NCBI GenBank assembly: GCA_964394585.1
Contig: CAYMYI010000013.1
Location: 1-54,260 of the forward strand
DNA: 54,260 bases
Origin: CAYUJH01 sp964394585
Lineage (GTDB): Bacteria > Bacteroidota > Bacteroidia > Cytophagales > Flammeovirgaceae
Reading direction: 5' to 3'
Under the pieces are notes generated by a model. That model was not told the origin of the DNA and did no database searches. It was given only the letters and a program-made list of their open reading frames with translations. Positions 17,838 through 24,510 of the stretch are shown here, piece by piece (within the stretch, counting starts at the first letter, position 1; every line of letters begins with the position of its first letter). The position numbers and the translations under genes are program-made.

Positions 17838-17869
17838 AATGCTACTAATAGATGAAGGGTTACAAAAAA

Positions 17870-18583
17870 CTATGGCATATTTACCAAGTGCTTTTCCGAA
17901 TAATGCGGAATATTATCGAAAAGATCTTCTTGCATGCAGTATCGTACATCGGCGGCGGCTTGTTCGCTATTTAACCTACGCGCATGCTCCGATTTTTGCA
18001 CCACTGCCAACAGGTTTTCTCGGTGTGCCATATATACTGACTCTGCGATGGCTGCAGCATCGTTTTTAATAAATGAATTAGTTTGTGAGAGGTTCCAAAC
18101 TACCGCACCTGCAAAAAGTGTATCTTCGATGTTTACATTGCCTTTCCAGCCGGCACAATGCAACAGAACGCCTTTCCCACAATTATTCAGATAGCTTGTA
18201 AGTCGGCTTATATTTAAAAAACTTCCAATCACTACATGGTCTGCCTGTAACGATTTCTTTAAAGTATGTGTACCATTCGTGGTAGTCATCACTACGCAAG
18301 GATGGCAACGTTTGCCTATTTCAATAAATTCACGCGGAGAATTTCCCAAATCGAAATCAGAAATTTTTTTACCATTTCGTTCTCCGGCGCGTAAATATCC
18401 TTTCTGTTGCCAAGGAAGTGTAGCATCAATCGTGGCTACTGGCGCTATACATTTTATGCCATTGGCTAACCCTGCTACCATGCTAGAGGTGGCACGTAAA
18501 ATATCGATGATCACCACTACCTTATTCTCTAAAGAAAATAAATGAATAAGTTCGGGGCTAACACATACTTCAAGACTTCGCAT
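17870..18583 (-). CDS. comB: 2-phosphosulfolactate phosphatase (ComB family)
   Basis: ComB dephosphorylates 2-phosphosulfolactate to sulfolactate, known from coenzyme M biosynthesis in archaea and also present in many bacteria that do not make coenzyme M. Family motifs visible are VVIIDILRATSSMVAGLANG near the N-terminus, DFDLGNSPREF, TTTNGTHTL and ENxA-type helices at the C-terminus. An in-frame TTG at 18613 would add ten residues; the ATG at 18583 is preferred (237 residues, usual family length). A perfect -7-like TATTTTTG ends four bases before this ATG, so the transcript could be leaderless or nearly so. It precedes smpB. A link to sulfonolipid or sulfolactate metabolism is inference only. 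Confidence 0.88.
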   Translation of the reverse strand: MRSLEVCVSPELIHLFSLENKVVVIIDILRATSSMVAGLANGIKCIAPVATIDATLPWQQKGYLRAGERNGKKISDFDLGNSPREFIEIGKRCHPCVVMTTTNGTHTLKKSLQADHVVIGSFLNISRLTSYLNNCGKGVLLHCAGWKGNVNIEDTLFAGAVVWNLSQTNSFIKNDAAAIAESVYMAHRENLLAVVQKSEHARRLNSEQAAADVRYCMQEDLFDNIPHYSEKHLVNMP

Positions 18584-18685
18584 AAGGCAAAAATAAGTGG
18601 GCTTGCTTACCAATACAGGCGTTTATTATGAGAACCTTCCTAAGTGCAAGCAGTTACAAAACAGCGTAAAATTGAAAGGGCAAAG

Positions 18686-18711
18686 AAAAAGCGTTGCTTA
18701 AAGGCAACGCT
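18686..18711 (-). terminator. Terminator downstream of the AP2/HNH-like gene
   Basis: The eight-base-pair stem agcgttgc / gcaacgct encloses ttaaag, and the minus-strand transcript continues into tttttcttt. It begins 47 bases past the stop codon at 18758. Confidence 0.75.
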
Positions 18712-18757
18712 AGGAACGCGAAATTAAATGTATATAGTTTGAAAAGCAATGATAGAC

Positions 18758-19327
18758 TCAATCGGCAGAAACACCGGCTTGCTCTTCAGTTGGTTTTGGG
18801 ATTTTATTGAGGCTGCGCGTCTTCCCAAATAGTTCAAGCGATTTCTTATTGTATGCTTCGGCGGCTTCTTCTGGTGTTTTGTAATTACCCAAGCTTATAG
18901 GCTTGCCATTATAATAAATGATAGCTCTAAACTTGTTTCGATCTTTGGTTACACCAATATAGCCTGTTTTATTTTTAGTGGTGCTTATATTCCGCTTAAT
19001 TTCAGACCGATTCGACCATTTCAAGTTTTTAGTACGGCAATCTAACATGTTGCCATTGACGGCATATACCAACTGTTTAGTCTCGTCTTCTGGTTTAGGG
19101 ATAAACTGTTCGGCAACTAGTTTATGCAAATAAATGGTATCTGTTTTATAAGTTCCGTCTGGTTTCCTCCACGATTTTTGAAAAACAGCACACCCCGACG
19201 AGTGCTCGCGTAAATTATCAATCAATTGAACCTTTGAAAGGTATTCGTTGGAAGTGATATACTCATAGACTTCGTCGTCGAGAATTACAGTTTTCGGAGA
19301 GTTTTTTAATAGTACTTTTACAGCCAT
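18758..19327 (-). CDS. AP2-domain protein with HNH-like N-terminal half
   Basis: A 189-residue cytoplasmic protein. Residues 100-107 and following (DCRTKNLKWSNRSEIKRN) resemble the C-terminal 'DNRxxNLRW..RSxNxxN' part of HNH_3-type homing endonucleases. The preceding region (TIYLHKLVAEQFIP ... VYAVNGNMLD) has the 'H+xVAxxFI' pattern, but the canonical paired His of an active HNH nuclease is not evident: the position after VNG where H/N-H is expected reads N-M. Residues 118-175 (NKTGYIGVTKDRNKFRAIIY ... ISLGNYKTPEEAAEAYNKKSLELFG) are a clear AP2/ERF DNA-binding domain. In bacteria this pairing is normally found in homing endonucleases; this copy looks stand-alone and possibly domesticated as a DNA-binding protein. 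The ATG at 19327 was chosen; the next gene upstream is 64 bases away. Confidence 0.83.
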   Translation of the reverse strand: MAVKVLLKNSPKTVILDDEVYEYITSNEYLSKVQLIDNLREHSSGCAVFQKSWRKPDGTYKTDTIYLHKLVAEQFIPKPEDETKQLVYAVNGNMLDCRTKNLKWSNRSEIKRNISTTKNKTGYIGVTKDRNKFRAIIYYNGKPISLGNYKTPEEAAEAYNKKSLELFGKTRSLNKIPKPTEEQAGVSAD

Positions 19328-19391
19328 AATTATAGATAGATTTAGTAAAAAATATAGATTCGCACAGGCTAGAATCGTTGAAGTTTATTAC

Positions 19392-19730
19392 TTAGCTTTT
19401 TTTCTTTTCTTTCGCTTCATCGTGTTTTTTCTTGCCGGCTTCCCAGTACTTAAGTGCAATTTCTATCACTTCTTCCTTTTTCTGCGGGGTGATGTCGCGA
19501 AACTTGCCAAGTTTCCTACGCCCGGCTCGCATTTTCACAGAGTTAAATGCTCTTTTAAAACCAAGTTCCTTTAATTTTTCTGCAATTTTTAGGAAAAGAA
19601 GACCAATTTCTTGTTCATCTTCTTCTCTAAAGAGTTTATTCCGATAACTCATTAAATTGCCCAAAATAAGACTGTAGTCTTTAGTGCCAGGAGTTCTTAA
19701 ATTGCCCGGGTAATTCTTTCGTTGTGCCAT
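19392..19730 (-). CDS. Small basic protein of unknown function
   Basis: A 112-residue, Lys/Arg-rich protein starting MAQRKNYPGNLRTPGTKDYS. The middle (EEDEQEIGLLFLKIAEKLKELGF) is a predicted amphipathic helix, followed by RAFNSVKMRAGRRKLGKFRDI and a lysine-rich end (KKKHDEAKEKKKS). I do not recognise the family; composition suggests nucleic-acid binding. It is followed on the same strand by the AP2-type gene after 64 bases, and the upstream region is AT-rich and contains the dyad at 19768-19797. Confidence 0.6.
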   Translation of the reverse strand: MAQRKNYPGNLRTPGTKDYSLILGNLMSYRNKLFREEDEQEIGLLFLKIAEKLKELGFKRAFNSVKMRAGRRKLGKFRDITPQKKEEVIEIALKYWEAGKKKHDEAKEKKKS

Positions 19731-19767
19731 CTTTTTTGTTTAGCGGATAGGGTTATCTTTAAAATAG

Positions 19768-19797
19768 GATTATTTCAATAAATTATTAGAAATAATC
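19768..19797. promoter_or_regulatory. Inverted repeat (possible operator) between divergent genes
   Basis: GATTATTTC and GAAATAATC are perfect nine-base arms around a twelve-base spacer that is itself nearly palindromic (aataa/ttatt). It lies in the 213-base AT-rich gap 19731-19943 between the small basic protein and the divergent lysoplasmalogenase-like gene, 38 bases upstream of the former's ATG. No T tract follows on either strand, so an operator or a structured 5' leader is more likely than a terminator. Confidence 0.4.
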
Positions 19798-19943
19798 TCA
19801 GTGGGCAATTTAATAAATATTCGTAAAATACAAAATCATCTTAATATATTATAATTTTAAGTATAGCTATCAAAGTATATAGAAATACTCTTATTTAGGA
19901 TAGGTTTACTCACTTTATTGCGTTATGTAAAGTTTATAAGCAC

Positions 19944-20693
19944 ATGATAATCAGTAATATAGTGAAAATATTTCGCAATGCTCTAACATTCACCGTTCTG
20001 CCTTCCAAAAACGCAAAAGTGGTAGGGTGGATGTTGATACTTTGCACCATGTTAAACTTAGGGTCAGTCTCTTTTGAGAATGTGTTATTAGAGTACTTGA
20101 CTAAACCCTTGCTTATGCCATTACTTGGGATATACTGCTGGTACACCTTACCGGCTTCGGTTATCGCTAAGGGTATGCCAAAGCTAAAACTCGTTATTAG
20201 TGCACTCATTTTTAGTTGGTTAGGCGATGTTGCACTTCTATTTACCAGACTGAATCCTGACTTTTTTCTACTAGGGTTAGCTTTTTTTCTTTGTGCGCAC
20301 CTTATTTATATAGTTTTATTTCGTAAGGCATCTTCAGCAATGCAGTTCCGACTATGGTATACCTTTCCCTTCGCGGTGTATGCGGCTGTGTTATATTTCC
20401 TTTTGTTGCCCAATCTTGATGTTATATTGAAAGTGGCTGTTTTTGTGTATGCTGCGGTCCTCATGCTTATGGGCGTGTTTGCGGCGGCACGCAATACTCC
20501 AAATTTATACATGGAGAGTTATATGCGCGTACTGATAGGAGCCATTGTTTTCATGGTTTCCGATTCGTGCATCGCGATTAATACGTTTTTGCATCCGTTT
20601 CCAAGTGCCGAATTCATCATTATGCTCACCTATGTGTTAGCGCAGTATTGGATTATTACGGGAATTCGTAACTATCTGATTATGAATCATTAA
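19944..20693 (+). CDS. YhhN/TMEM86 family membrane protein (lysoplasmalogenase-like)
   Basis: A 249-residue protein with about eight transmembrane segments. The family signatures are the YLTKPLLMPLLG segment, FSWLGDVALLF, FLLGLAFFLCAHLIYI and MVSDSCIAINTF, with the two conserved acidic residues (in LGDVAL and SDS) at the expected places. TMEM86 members hydrolyse the vinyl-ether bond of lysoplasmalogens; bacterial YhhN proteins share the fold but few are tested. Its last four bases overlap the convergent FtsE-type ATPase gene. The ATG at 19944 lies after an AT-rich gap. Confidence 0.85.
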   Translation: MIISNIVKIFRNALTFTVLPSKNAKVVGWMLILCTMLNLGSVSFENVLLEYLTKPLLMPLLGIYCWYTLPASVIAKGMPKLKLVISALIFSWLGDVALLFTRLNPDFFLLGLAFFLCAHLIYIVLFRKASSAMQFRLWYTFPFAVYAAVLYFLLLPNLDVILKVAVFVYAAVLMLMGVFAAARNTPNLYMESYMRVLIGAIVFMVSDSCIAINTFLHPFPSAEFIIMLTYVLAQYWIITGIRNYLIMNH

Positions 20694-21409
20694 AGGTGTC
20701 GTTCTATGCTTTGCCGTACTTTTTCGGCACTGATACTCCGAATTTGCTTATGCTCGCATTTGAGCACCCTAGCTGGGTATTTTTTAATGAAATTATGGTG
20801 ATGAGTAGCCATGAGAATTGCCGTAGCTTCTTGCTCATGGATATGGATAAATAACTGCAATATTTCGTTGGCCACGCCCGGATCCAAGTTTCCGGTAGGC
20901 TCATCAGCTAAAATAAGTTTGGGGCGGTTCAGTAAGGCGCGGGCAATCGCAACACGTTGTTGTTCACCTCCCGAAAGTTGCCAAGGGTAGTTTTTTGCCT
21001 TCCCTTCGAGTTTTACTTGCGTGAGCACTTCTTCAATACGTCGTTCTATGGCTGTTTTATCGCGCCAATCGGTAGCTTTTAAAACAAAGCGAAGGTTATC
21101 GGCAACAGTTCGATCGGTGAGTAACTCAAACTCTTGAAAGATAATCCCTAGTTTTCTGCGTAGGAAGGGGATTTCATGCGGACGCAACGCATGTAGTGCA
21201 AATTCGGTTACGATGCCTTCGCCCGAGGCTAAAGGGACATCGGCATACAAGAGCCGTAGGAGACTCGATTTTCCGCTACCCGTTGGCCCTATGAGATAAG
21301 CAAATTCACTTTCGAGTAGTGTGAGTTCTACACCCGATAAGATCAGATGCTGCTCTTGTTGTACAGATACGTCATTAAGTTGGATGATAGGAGAACTTTC
21401 TGTGCGCAT
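20690..21409 (-). CDS. ftsE: FtsE-type ABC transporter ATP-binding protein
   Basis: An ATPase subunit of the FtsE/MacB/LolD class. Walker A GPTGSGKS, Q-loop FQEFELL, signature LSGGEQQRVAIARAL, Walker B LILADEPTGNLD and the H-loop ATHHHNF are intact. An alternative GTG at 21421 would add four residues; the ATG at 21409 is used (239 residues). FtsE normally pairs with the membrane protein FtsX to control peptidoglycan hydrolases at the septum; no ftsX is adjacent here, which is common in Bacteroidota where the two are separated. Fourteen bases downstream of a small conserved gene. Confidence 0.86.
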   Translation of the reverse strand: MRTESSPIIQLNDVSVQQEQHLILSGVELTLLESEFAYLIGPTGSGKSSLLRLLYADVPLASGEGIVTEFALHALRPHEIPFLRRKLGIIFQEFELLTDRTVADNLRFVLKATDWRDKTAIERRIEEVLTQVKLEGKAKNYPWQLSGGEQQRVAIARALLNRPKLILADEPTGNLDPGVANEILQLFIHIHEQEATAILMATHHHNFIKKYPARVLKCEHKQIRSISAEKVRQSIERHL

Positions 21410-21423
21410 GGCAATCAACACAT

Positions 21424-21627
21424 TTAAAGCTCTAATTTACGAAGCTTTCCGAAGGGAAGCTCCTCGATAATTTGCCGAAGCTCTTCTTCTTTGCCTTCAA
21501 GCCCGTACTTCTCCAATTTTTTCAGCGGCCGATCGGCACGGAAATAGGCAAATAATACAAAGTTTTCGTCGCGCAGTTGGATATAATCCGGAATTTTAGC
21601 TTTCCCTTTTACTTTAATAATGTACAT
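21424..21627 (-). CDS. Small conserved hypothetical protein
   Basis: A 67-residue protein using the ATG at 21627; an upstream in-frame extension to 21654 exists but lacks a clear start. The sequence MYIIKVKGKAKIPDYIQLRD ... FVLFAYFRADRPLKKL followed by an acidic/amphipathic helix (EGKEEELRQIIEELP) looks like a compact alpha+beta protein. It ends 14 bases before ftsE and is probably co-transcribed. Function not recognised. Confidence 0.62.
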   Translation of the reverse strand: MYIIKVKGKAKIPDYIQLRDENFVLFAYFRADRPLKKLEKYGLEGKEEELRQIIEELPFGKLRKLEL

Positions 21628-21661
21628 AAGGCAGGAGCAATACAAATTATGCAAAATAATG

Positions 21662-21690
21662 CAGTGCTAAGCAAAAGCTGCCTAGCACTG
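21662..21690 (-). terminator. Strong hairpin between fsa and the small gene/ftsE
   Basis: Twelve paired bases (one G-T wobble) surround a five-base loop: CAGTGCTAGGCA / TGCTTAGCACTG on the minus strand. It starts 31 bases after the stop of fsa and is followed by cattattttgc, a moderate T-rich stretch. It probably terminates or attenuates transcription before ftsE. Confidence 0.55.
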
Positions 21691-21720
21691 AAATGTAAAC
21701 ACCAAAAAAGTAACAGTGTT

Positions 21721-22377
21721 TTACTCCTCCATTTTTTTGGCATCTGCAATAAACTGTGCCAAACCTTTATCGGTAAGAGGGTGATTTAGTAAACTTTTAA
21801 TTACCGGAAGCGGGCATGTAGCAATATCAGCACCTACTTCAGCGCATTGGATTAGGTGCATAGTGTGGCGAATTGAGGCCGCTAGTACTTCCGTTGGGTA
21901 TCCATAATTATGAAAAATACCCACAATTTGTTCGATAAGCTGAACGCCATCGGTGGCAATGTCGTCGAGGCGGCCAATGAACGGTGAAACAAAACTTGCT
22001 CCGGCTTTGGCAGCAATGAGCGCTTGCCCTGGTGAGAAAATCAAGGTGCAGTTCGTTTTAATACCTTTATCGGCAAAATACTTAATGGCTTTGATGCCAT
22101 CGTATGTCATCGGAATTTTTACGTTAATCTTCTCGTCGATTTCAGCCAACTCGTCGCCTTCTTTTACCATGCCATCATAATCCGTAGAGATTACCTCAGC
22201 ACTTACATCTCCATCTACGATATCGCAAATAGCTTTATAATGCGCTAAAATATTGGCTTTACCTTTAATGCCCTCTTTTGCCATTAAAGATGGGTTGGTT
22301 GTAACCCCATCGAGCACGCCCATTTCGTGGGCTTCTCTGATGTGATCTAGGTTGGCTGTATCTACAAAAAATTTCAT
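21721..22377 (-). CDS. fsa: Fructose-6-phosphate aldolase / transaldolase-like protein
   Basis: This is the short (218-residue) TalC/FSA class of transaldolase. The N-terminus MKFFVDTANLDHIREA and the TTNPSLM motif are typical, the Schiff-base lysine is K87 in NVKIPMT, and TLIFSPGQALIAAKAGASFV with SPFIGRLDD follows. It acts as a transaldolase in the pentose-phosphate pathway or as an FSA; the two activities cannot be separated by sequence. It has its own upstream region (22378-22492), which otherwise separates it from the SRP RNA gene on the same strand. Confidence 0.93.
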   Translation of the reverse strand: MKFFVDTANLDHIREAHEMGVLDGVTTNPSLMAKEGIKGKANILAHYKAICDIVDGDVSAEVISTDYDGMVKEGDELAEIDEKINVKIPMTYDGIKAIKYFADKGIKTNCTLIFSPGQALIAAKAGASFVSPFIGRLDDIATDGVQLIEQIVGIFHNYGYPTEVLAASIRHTMHLIQCAEVGADIATCPLPVIKSLLNHPLTDKGLAQFIADAKKMEE

Positions 22378-22492
22378 GATGCTTTTTGAATTAAATTGAG
22401 TAAACGAAAATTATACTACAAAGCTACTCATGTTCACACTATCCTAGAAAGGCTTTGGAGATATATTTTTTGTGTAAAGTAGGAGAGAAGAT

Positions 22493-22504
22493 AAAAAAAG
22501 CAAG
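22493..22504 (-). terminator. T tract ending the SRP RNA transcript
   Basis: Seven consecutive T residues on the minus strand follow the closing stem of the SRP RNA (GCAAG / CTTGC), giving a rho-independent-type end. Confidence 0.75.
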
Positions 22505-22586
22505 ACTGACACCAGGCGCTACAACCAGATACCCTTGCTACTTTTCAGTCCTGGGGGATTACTAGGAGCTGCCTGTGCCAGCTTGC
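22500..22586 (-). ncRNA. ffs: Signal recognition particle RNA, bacterial small type (4.5S-like)
   Basis: Read on the minus strand, the ends GCAAG...CTTGC and CTGGCACAGG...CCTGGTGTCAG form a long closing helix with one bulge. The apex contains CCCAGG-ACT-GAAA-AGT-AGCAAGGG. This matches the conserved SRP domain IV, which in E. coli is AGG-UCC-GGAA-GGA-AGCA: the symmetric-loop strands AGG and AGCA are kept, the intervening three base pairs are changed in a compensatory way (ACT/AGT for UCC/GGA), and a GNRA tetraloop caps it. TGTAGC near the 3' side is also shared. The RNA would scaffold Ffh for co-translational targeting. The 5' end is estimated to within about five bases. Covariance-model confirmation is needed. 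Confidence 0.83.
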
Positions 22587-22591
22587 GGATG

Positions 22592-22622
22592 CGAAATTAG
22601 AACATGCATGCTACTTCGCCAA
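22592..22622 (-). promoter_or_regulatory. Promoter of the SRP RNA gene
   Basis: On the minus strand TTG (22620-22622) and TAATTTCG (22592-22599; one change from TAnnTTTG) are separated by 20 bases, within the Bacteroidota sigma-factor spacing. Transcription would start around 22586-22588, exactly where the RNA fold begins. Confidence 0.6.
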
Positions 22623-22668
22623 CTCTCTTGCCAGAAAATGCATAAAAAATCGTTCATCATTTCTTGCC

Positions 22669-22697
22669 TTTGAATTGATATTTACGAAATACTTTCG
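22669..22697 (+). promoter_or_regulatory. Possible promoter for the acyltransferase gene
   Basis: TTTG at 22669-22672 and TACTTTC at 22690-22696 are 17 bases apart, 17 bases before the ATG at 22714. The second box lacks the final G at the expected place, so this is tentative. Confidence 0.3.
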
Positions 22698-22713
22698 CCA
22701 AAATTTACTAAGC

Positions 22714-23535
22714 ATGAATACTGCACCGCAAATTACATATGCTCAGCCAGATGACCCTTTTCTAAAGAAAATCCTGATCAAAGGGGTAGAAACCATTACT
22801 GGCAAGCCGAAACTACAACGAGCATATTCGCAAGCAAGGCAAGCGATGTTGAGCCGGTCGGTTTCTTTTTGGGAGGCTGCTATCCAAGCAATGCACCTAC
22901 AACTCGAGTTTGATGCCCAAGCCTTAGAGGCAATTCCTAAAAAAGGACCGCTGGTGATGGTTGCCAATCACCCATTTGGTGTGCTCGATGGTATTACGCT
23001 ATGCTATTTAGCGTCAACCATACGCCCATCCTTCAAAATTCTCATTAATAGTGTGCTGTGCCAAACAGAAGAGTTCAAACCCCACTTTCTTCCAATTGAT
23101 TTTCGAGAAACAAAAGAAGCTATTTCCACCAATATTCATTCTAAAAATGCGGCTATAGAAGAATTGAAAAAAGAGGGTGCAGTGCTAATTTTTCCTGCGG
23201 GAGGCGTTTCTACAGCGGCTAGCGCATTTAGCTCAAACATTACCGACTCCGAATGGAAAACCTTTACGGCAAAGCTAATTAAACAATCGGGAGCTACGGT
23301 AGTGCCATTGTATTTTCATGGAACGAATAGCCGTATTTTTCAGGTCGTAAGCCACATTAGTCTTACCCTGCGTCTTTCACTCCTATTACACGAAGTGAAA
23401 AACAAAATGGGGTCTTCATTGCAGGTGGAAATCGGCAGGCCTATCTCGCCTGAAGAAATCGCTAGCATTGGAAATCGGCAGCAAATCATGCATTTTCTAC
23501 GCGAACAAACGTATCAACTTGCAAAAGTTGACTAA
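22714..23535 (+). CDS. Lysophospholipid acyltransferase family protein
   Basis: A 273-residue PlsC-like acyltransferase. The catalytic NHxxxxD motif is NHPFGVLDG (H86, D92); FPAGGVS is the acceptor-phosphate-binding motif, and VVPLYFHGTNSRIFQ follows. An open frame to a TTG at 22675 exists, but the ATG at 22714 starts a typical N-terminus. There is no transmembrane span, so it is a peripheral inner-membrane enzyme acting on lysophospholipid or a related acyl acceptor (some Bacteroidota members acylate ornithine-type lipids). The DLH lipoprotein begins 50 bases downstream and may be co-transcribed. Confidence 0.9.
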   Translation: MNTAPQITYAQPDDPFLKKILIKGVETITGKPKLQRAYSQARQAMLSRSVSFWEAAIQAMHLQLEFDAQALEAIPKKGPLVMVANHPFGVLDGITLCYLASTIRPSFKILINSVLCQTEEFKPHFLPIDFRETKEAISTNIHSKNAAIEELKKEGAVLIFPAGGVSTAASAFSSNITDSEWKTFTAKLIKQSGATVVPLYFHGTNSRIFQVVSHISLTLRLSLLLHEVKNKMGSSLQVEIGRPISPEEIASIGNRQQIMHFLREQTYQLAKVD

Positions 23536-23585
23536 AATCTGTTATGTTCGGCATCTTATTTTATCACTTTAAAACCTTAAATCAC

Positions 23586-24452
23586 ATGAATTTTAACATG
23601 AAAAACAGTGTATTGCTGATAGCGTTTGCTACACTATTGGCAGCATGCGGGGGGGCTTCGCAACAAACTGACGAGGATACTACCGCCGACACCACTGCAC
23701 AAGCAGAGCCAGCTGAAAAAGTAGTACAGCTCAGCGTCTCAGAAGTAGAGTATACTGCCGATACGCTTACCATGAAAGGGTATGTAGCCTACGATATGAG
23801 CATGGAAGAGAAGCGTCCTGGTGTTTTGGTAATTCACGAGTGGTGGGGGCACAACGATTATGCCCGTAAGCGCGCCGATATGCTTGCCGAATTAGGTTAT
23901 GTAGCCCTTGCAGTTGATATGTATGGCGATGGCAAACAAGCCGCTCACCCCGAAGATGCCGGAAAATTTGCCATGAACGTAATGAGCAATCTTGAAAGCG
24001 CTAAACAACGGTTTGAAGCTGCTTTAGCAGAGCTCAAAATGAACCCAATGGTAGATTCAACAAAAATTGCTGCCATTGGCTATTGCTTTGGTGGGTCGGT
24101 AGCGCTTTCTATGGCAAATGCAGGATATGATTTAGATGGAGTAGCTGCTTTCCATAGCGGATTACAACTGCCGGTTCAGCCTCAGCCCGGCGAAGTGAAA
24201 GCGAAAGTACTTGTATGCAATGGTGCTGCTGATACCTTTGTGCCCGCCGAACACATTGAAGCGTTCAAAGCACAAATGGATAGTGCAGGTGTAGATTACA
24301 AATACGTAGCTTACGAGGGTGCAGTCCATGGGTATACCAACCCTGAAGCCGATTCGCTAGCTGCTCAATTCGGCATGAATTTGAAATACGATGCAGAAGC
24401 CGACAAGCAATCTTGGGAAGAATTAAAGCAGTTATTAGCAAGTATCTTCTAA
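23586..24452 (+). CDS. Dienelactone hydrolase family lipoprotein
   Basis: A 288-residue protein with a lipoprotein signal (SVLLIAFATLLAACGG; lipidated Cys21) followed by an acidic, Thr-rich linker. The DLH fold follows: IHEWWGHNDYARKRADMLAELGY, nucleophile elbow GYCFGG (C167), D216 (NGAADTFVP) and H248 (GAVHGYTNP) complete the Cys-Asp-His triad. The substrate is unlikely to be dienelactone; surface or periplasmic esterase activity is more plausible. The start is an ATG at 23586 (another at 23598). A strong terminator follows at 24487. Confidence 0.92.
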   Translation: MNFNMKNSVLLIAFATLLAACGGASQQTDEDTTADTTAQAEPAEKVVQLSVSEVEYTADTLTMKGYVAYDMSMEEKRPGVLVIHEWWGHNDYARKRADMLAELGYVALAVDMYGDGKQAAHPEDAGKFAMNVMSNLESAKQRFEAALAELKMNPMVDSTKIAAIGYCFGGSVALSMANAGYDLDGVAAFHSGLQLPVQPQPGEVKAKVLVCNGAADTFVPAEHIEAFKAQMDSAGVDYKYVAYEGAVHGYTNPEADSLAAQFGMNLKYDAEADKQSWEELKQLLASIF

Positions 24453-24486
24453 GCTAAATCGTTGCTTTGCAGTACATAATCATAGT

Positions 24487-24510
24487 AAGCCGACTTTACG
24501 TCGGCTTTTT
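24487..24510 (+). terminator. Terminator of the dienelactone-hydrolase gene, overlapping the convergent gene
   Basis: aagccgac / gtcggctt form eight base pairs around tttac, followed by ttttt. The second arm and T tract lie inside the last codons of the convergent glycosyltransferase gene (stop at 24496), so this stretch both encodes protein and terminates transcription. Confidence 0.85.

Noticed and set aside
22480..22620. Riboswitch or T-box leader for the acyltransferase
   Set aside because: The structured sequence is on the minus strand and ends in its own terminator. Its apex matches SRP RNA better than any riboswitch I know.
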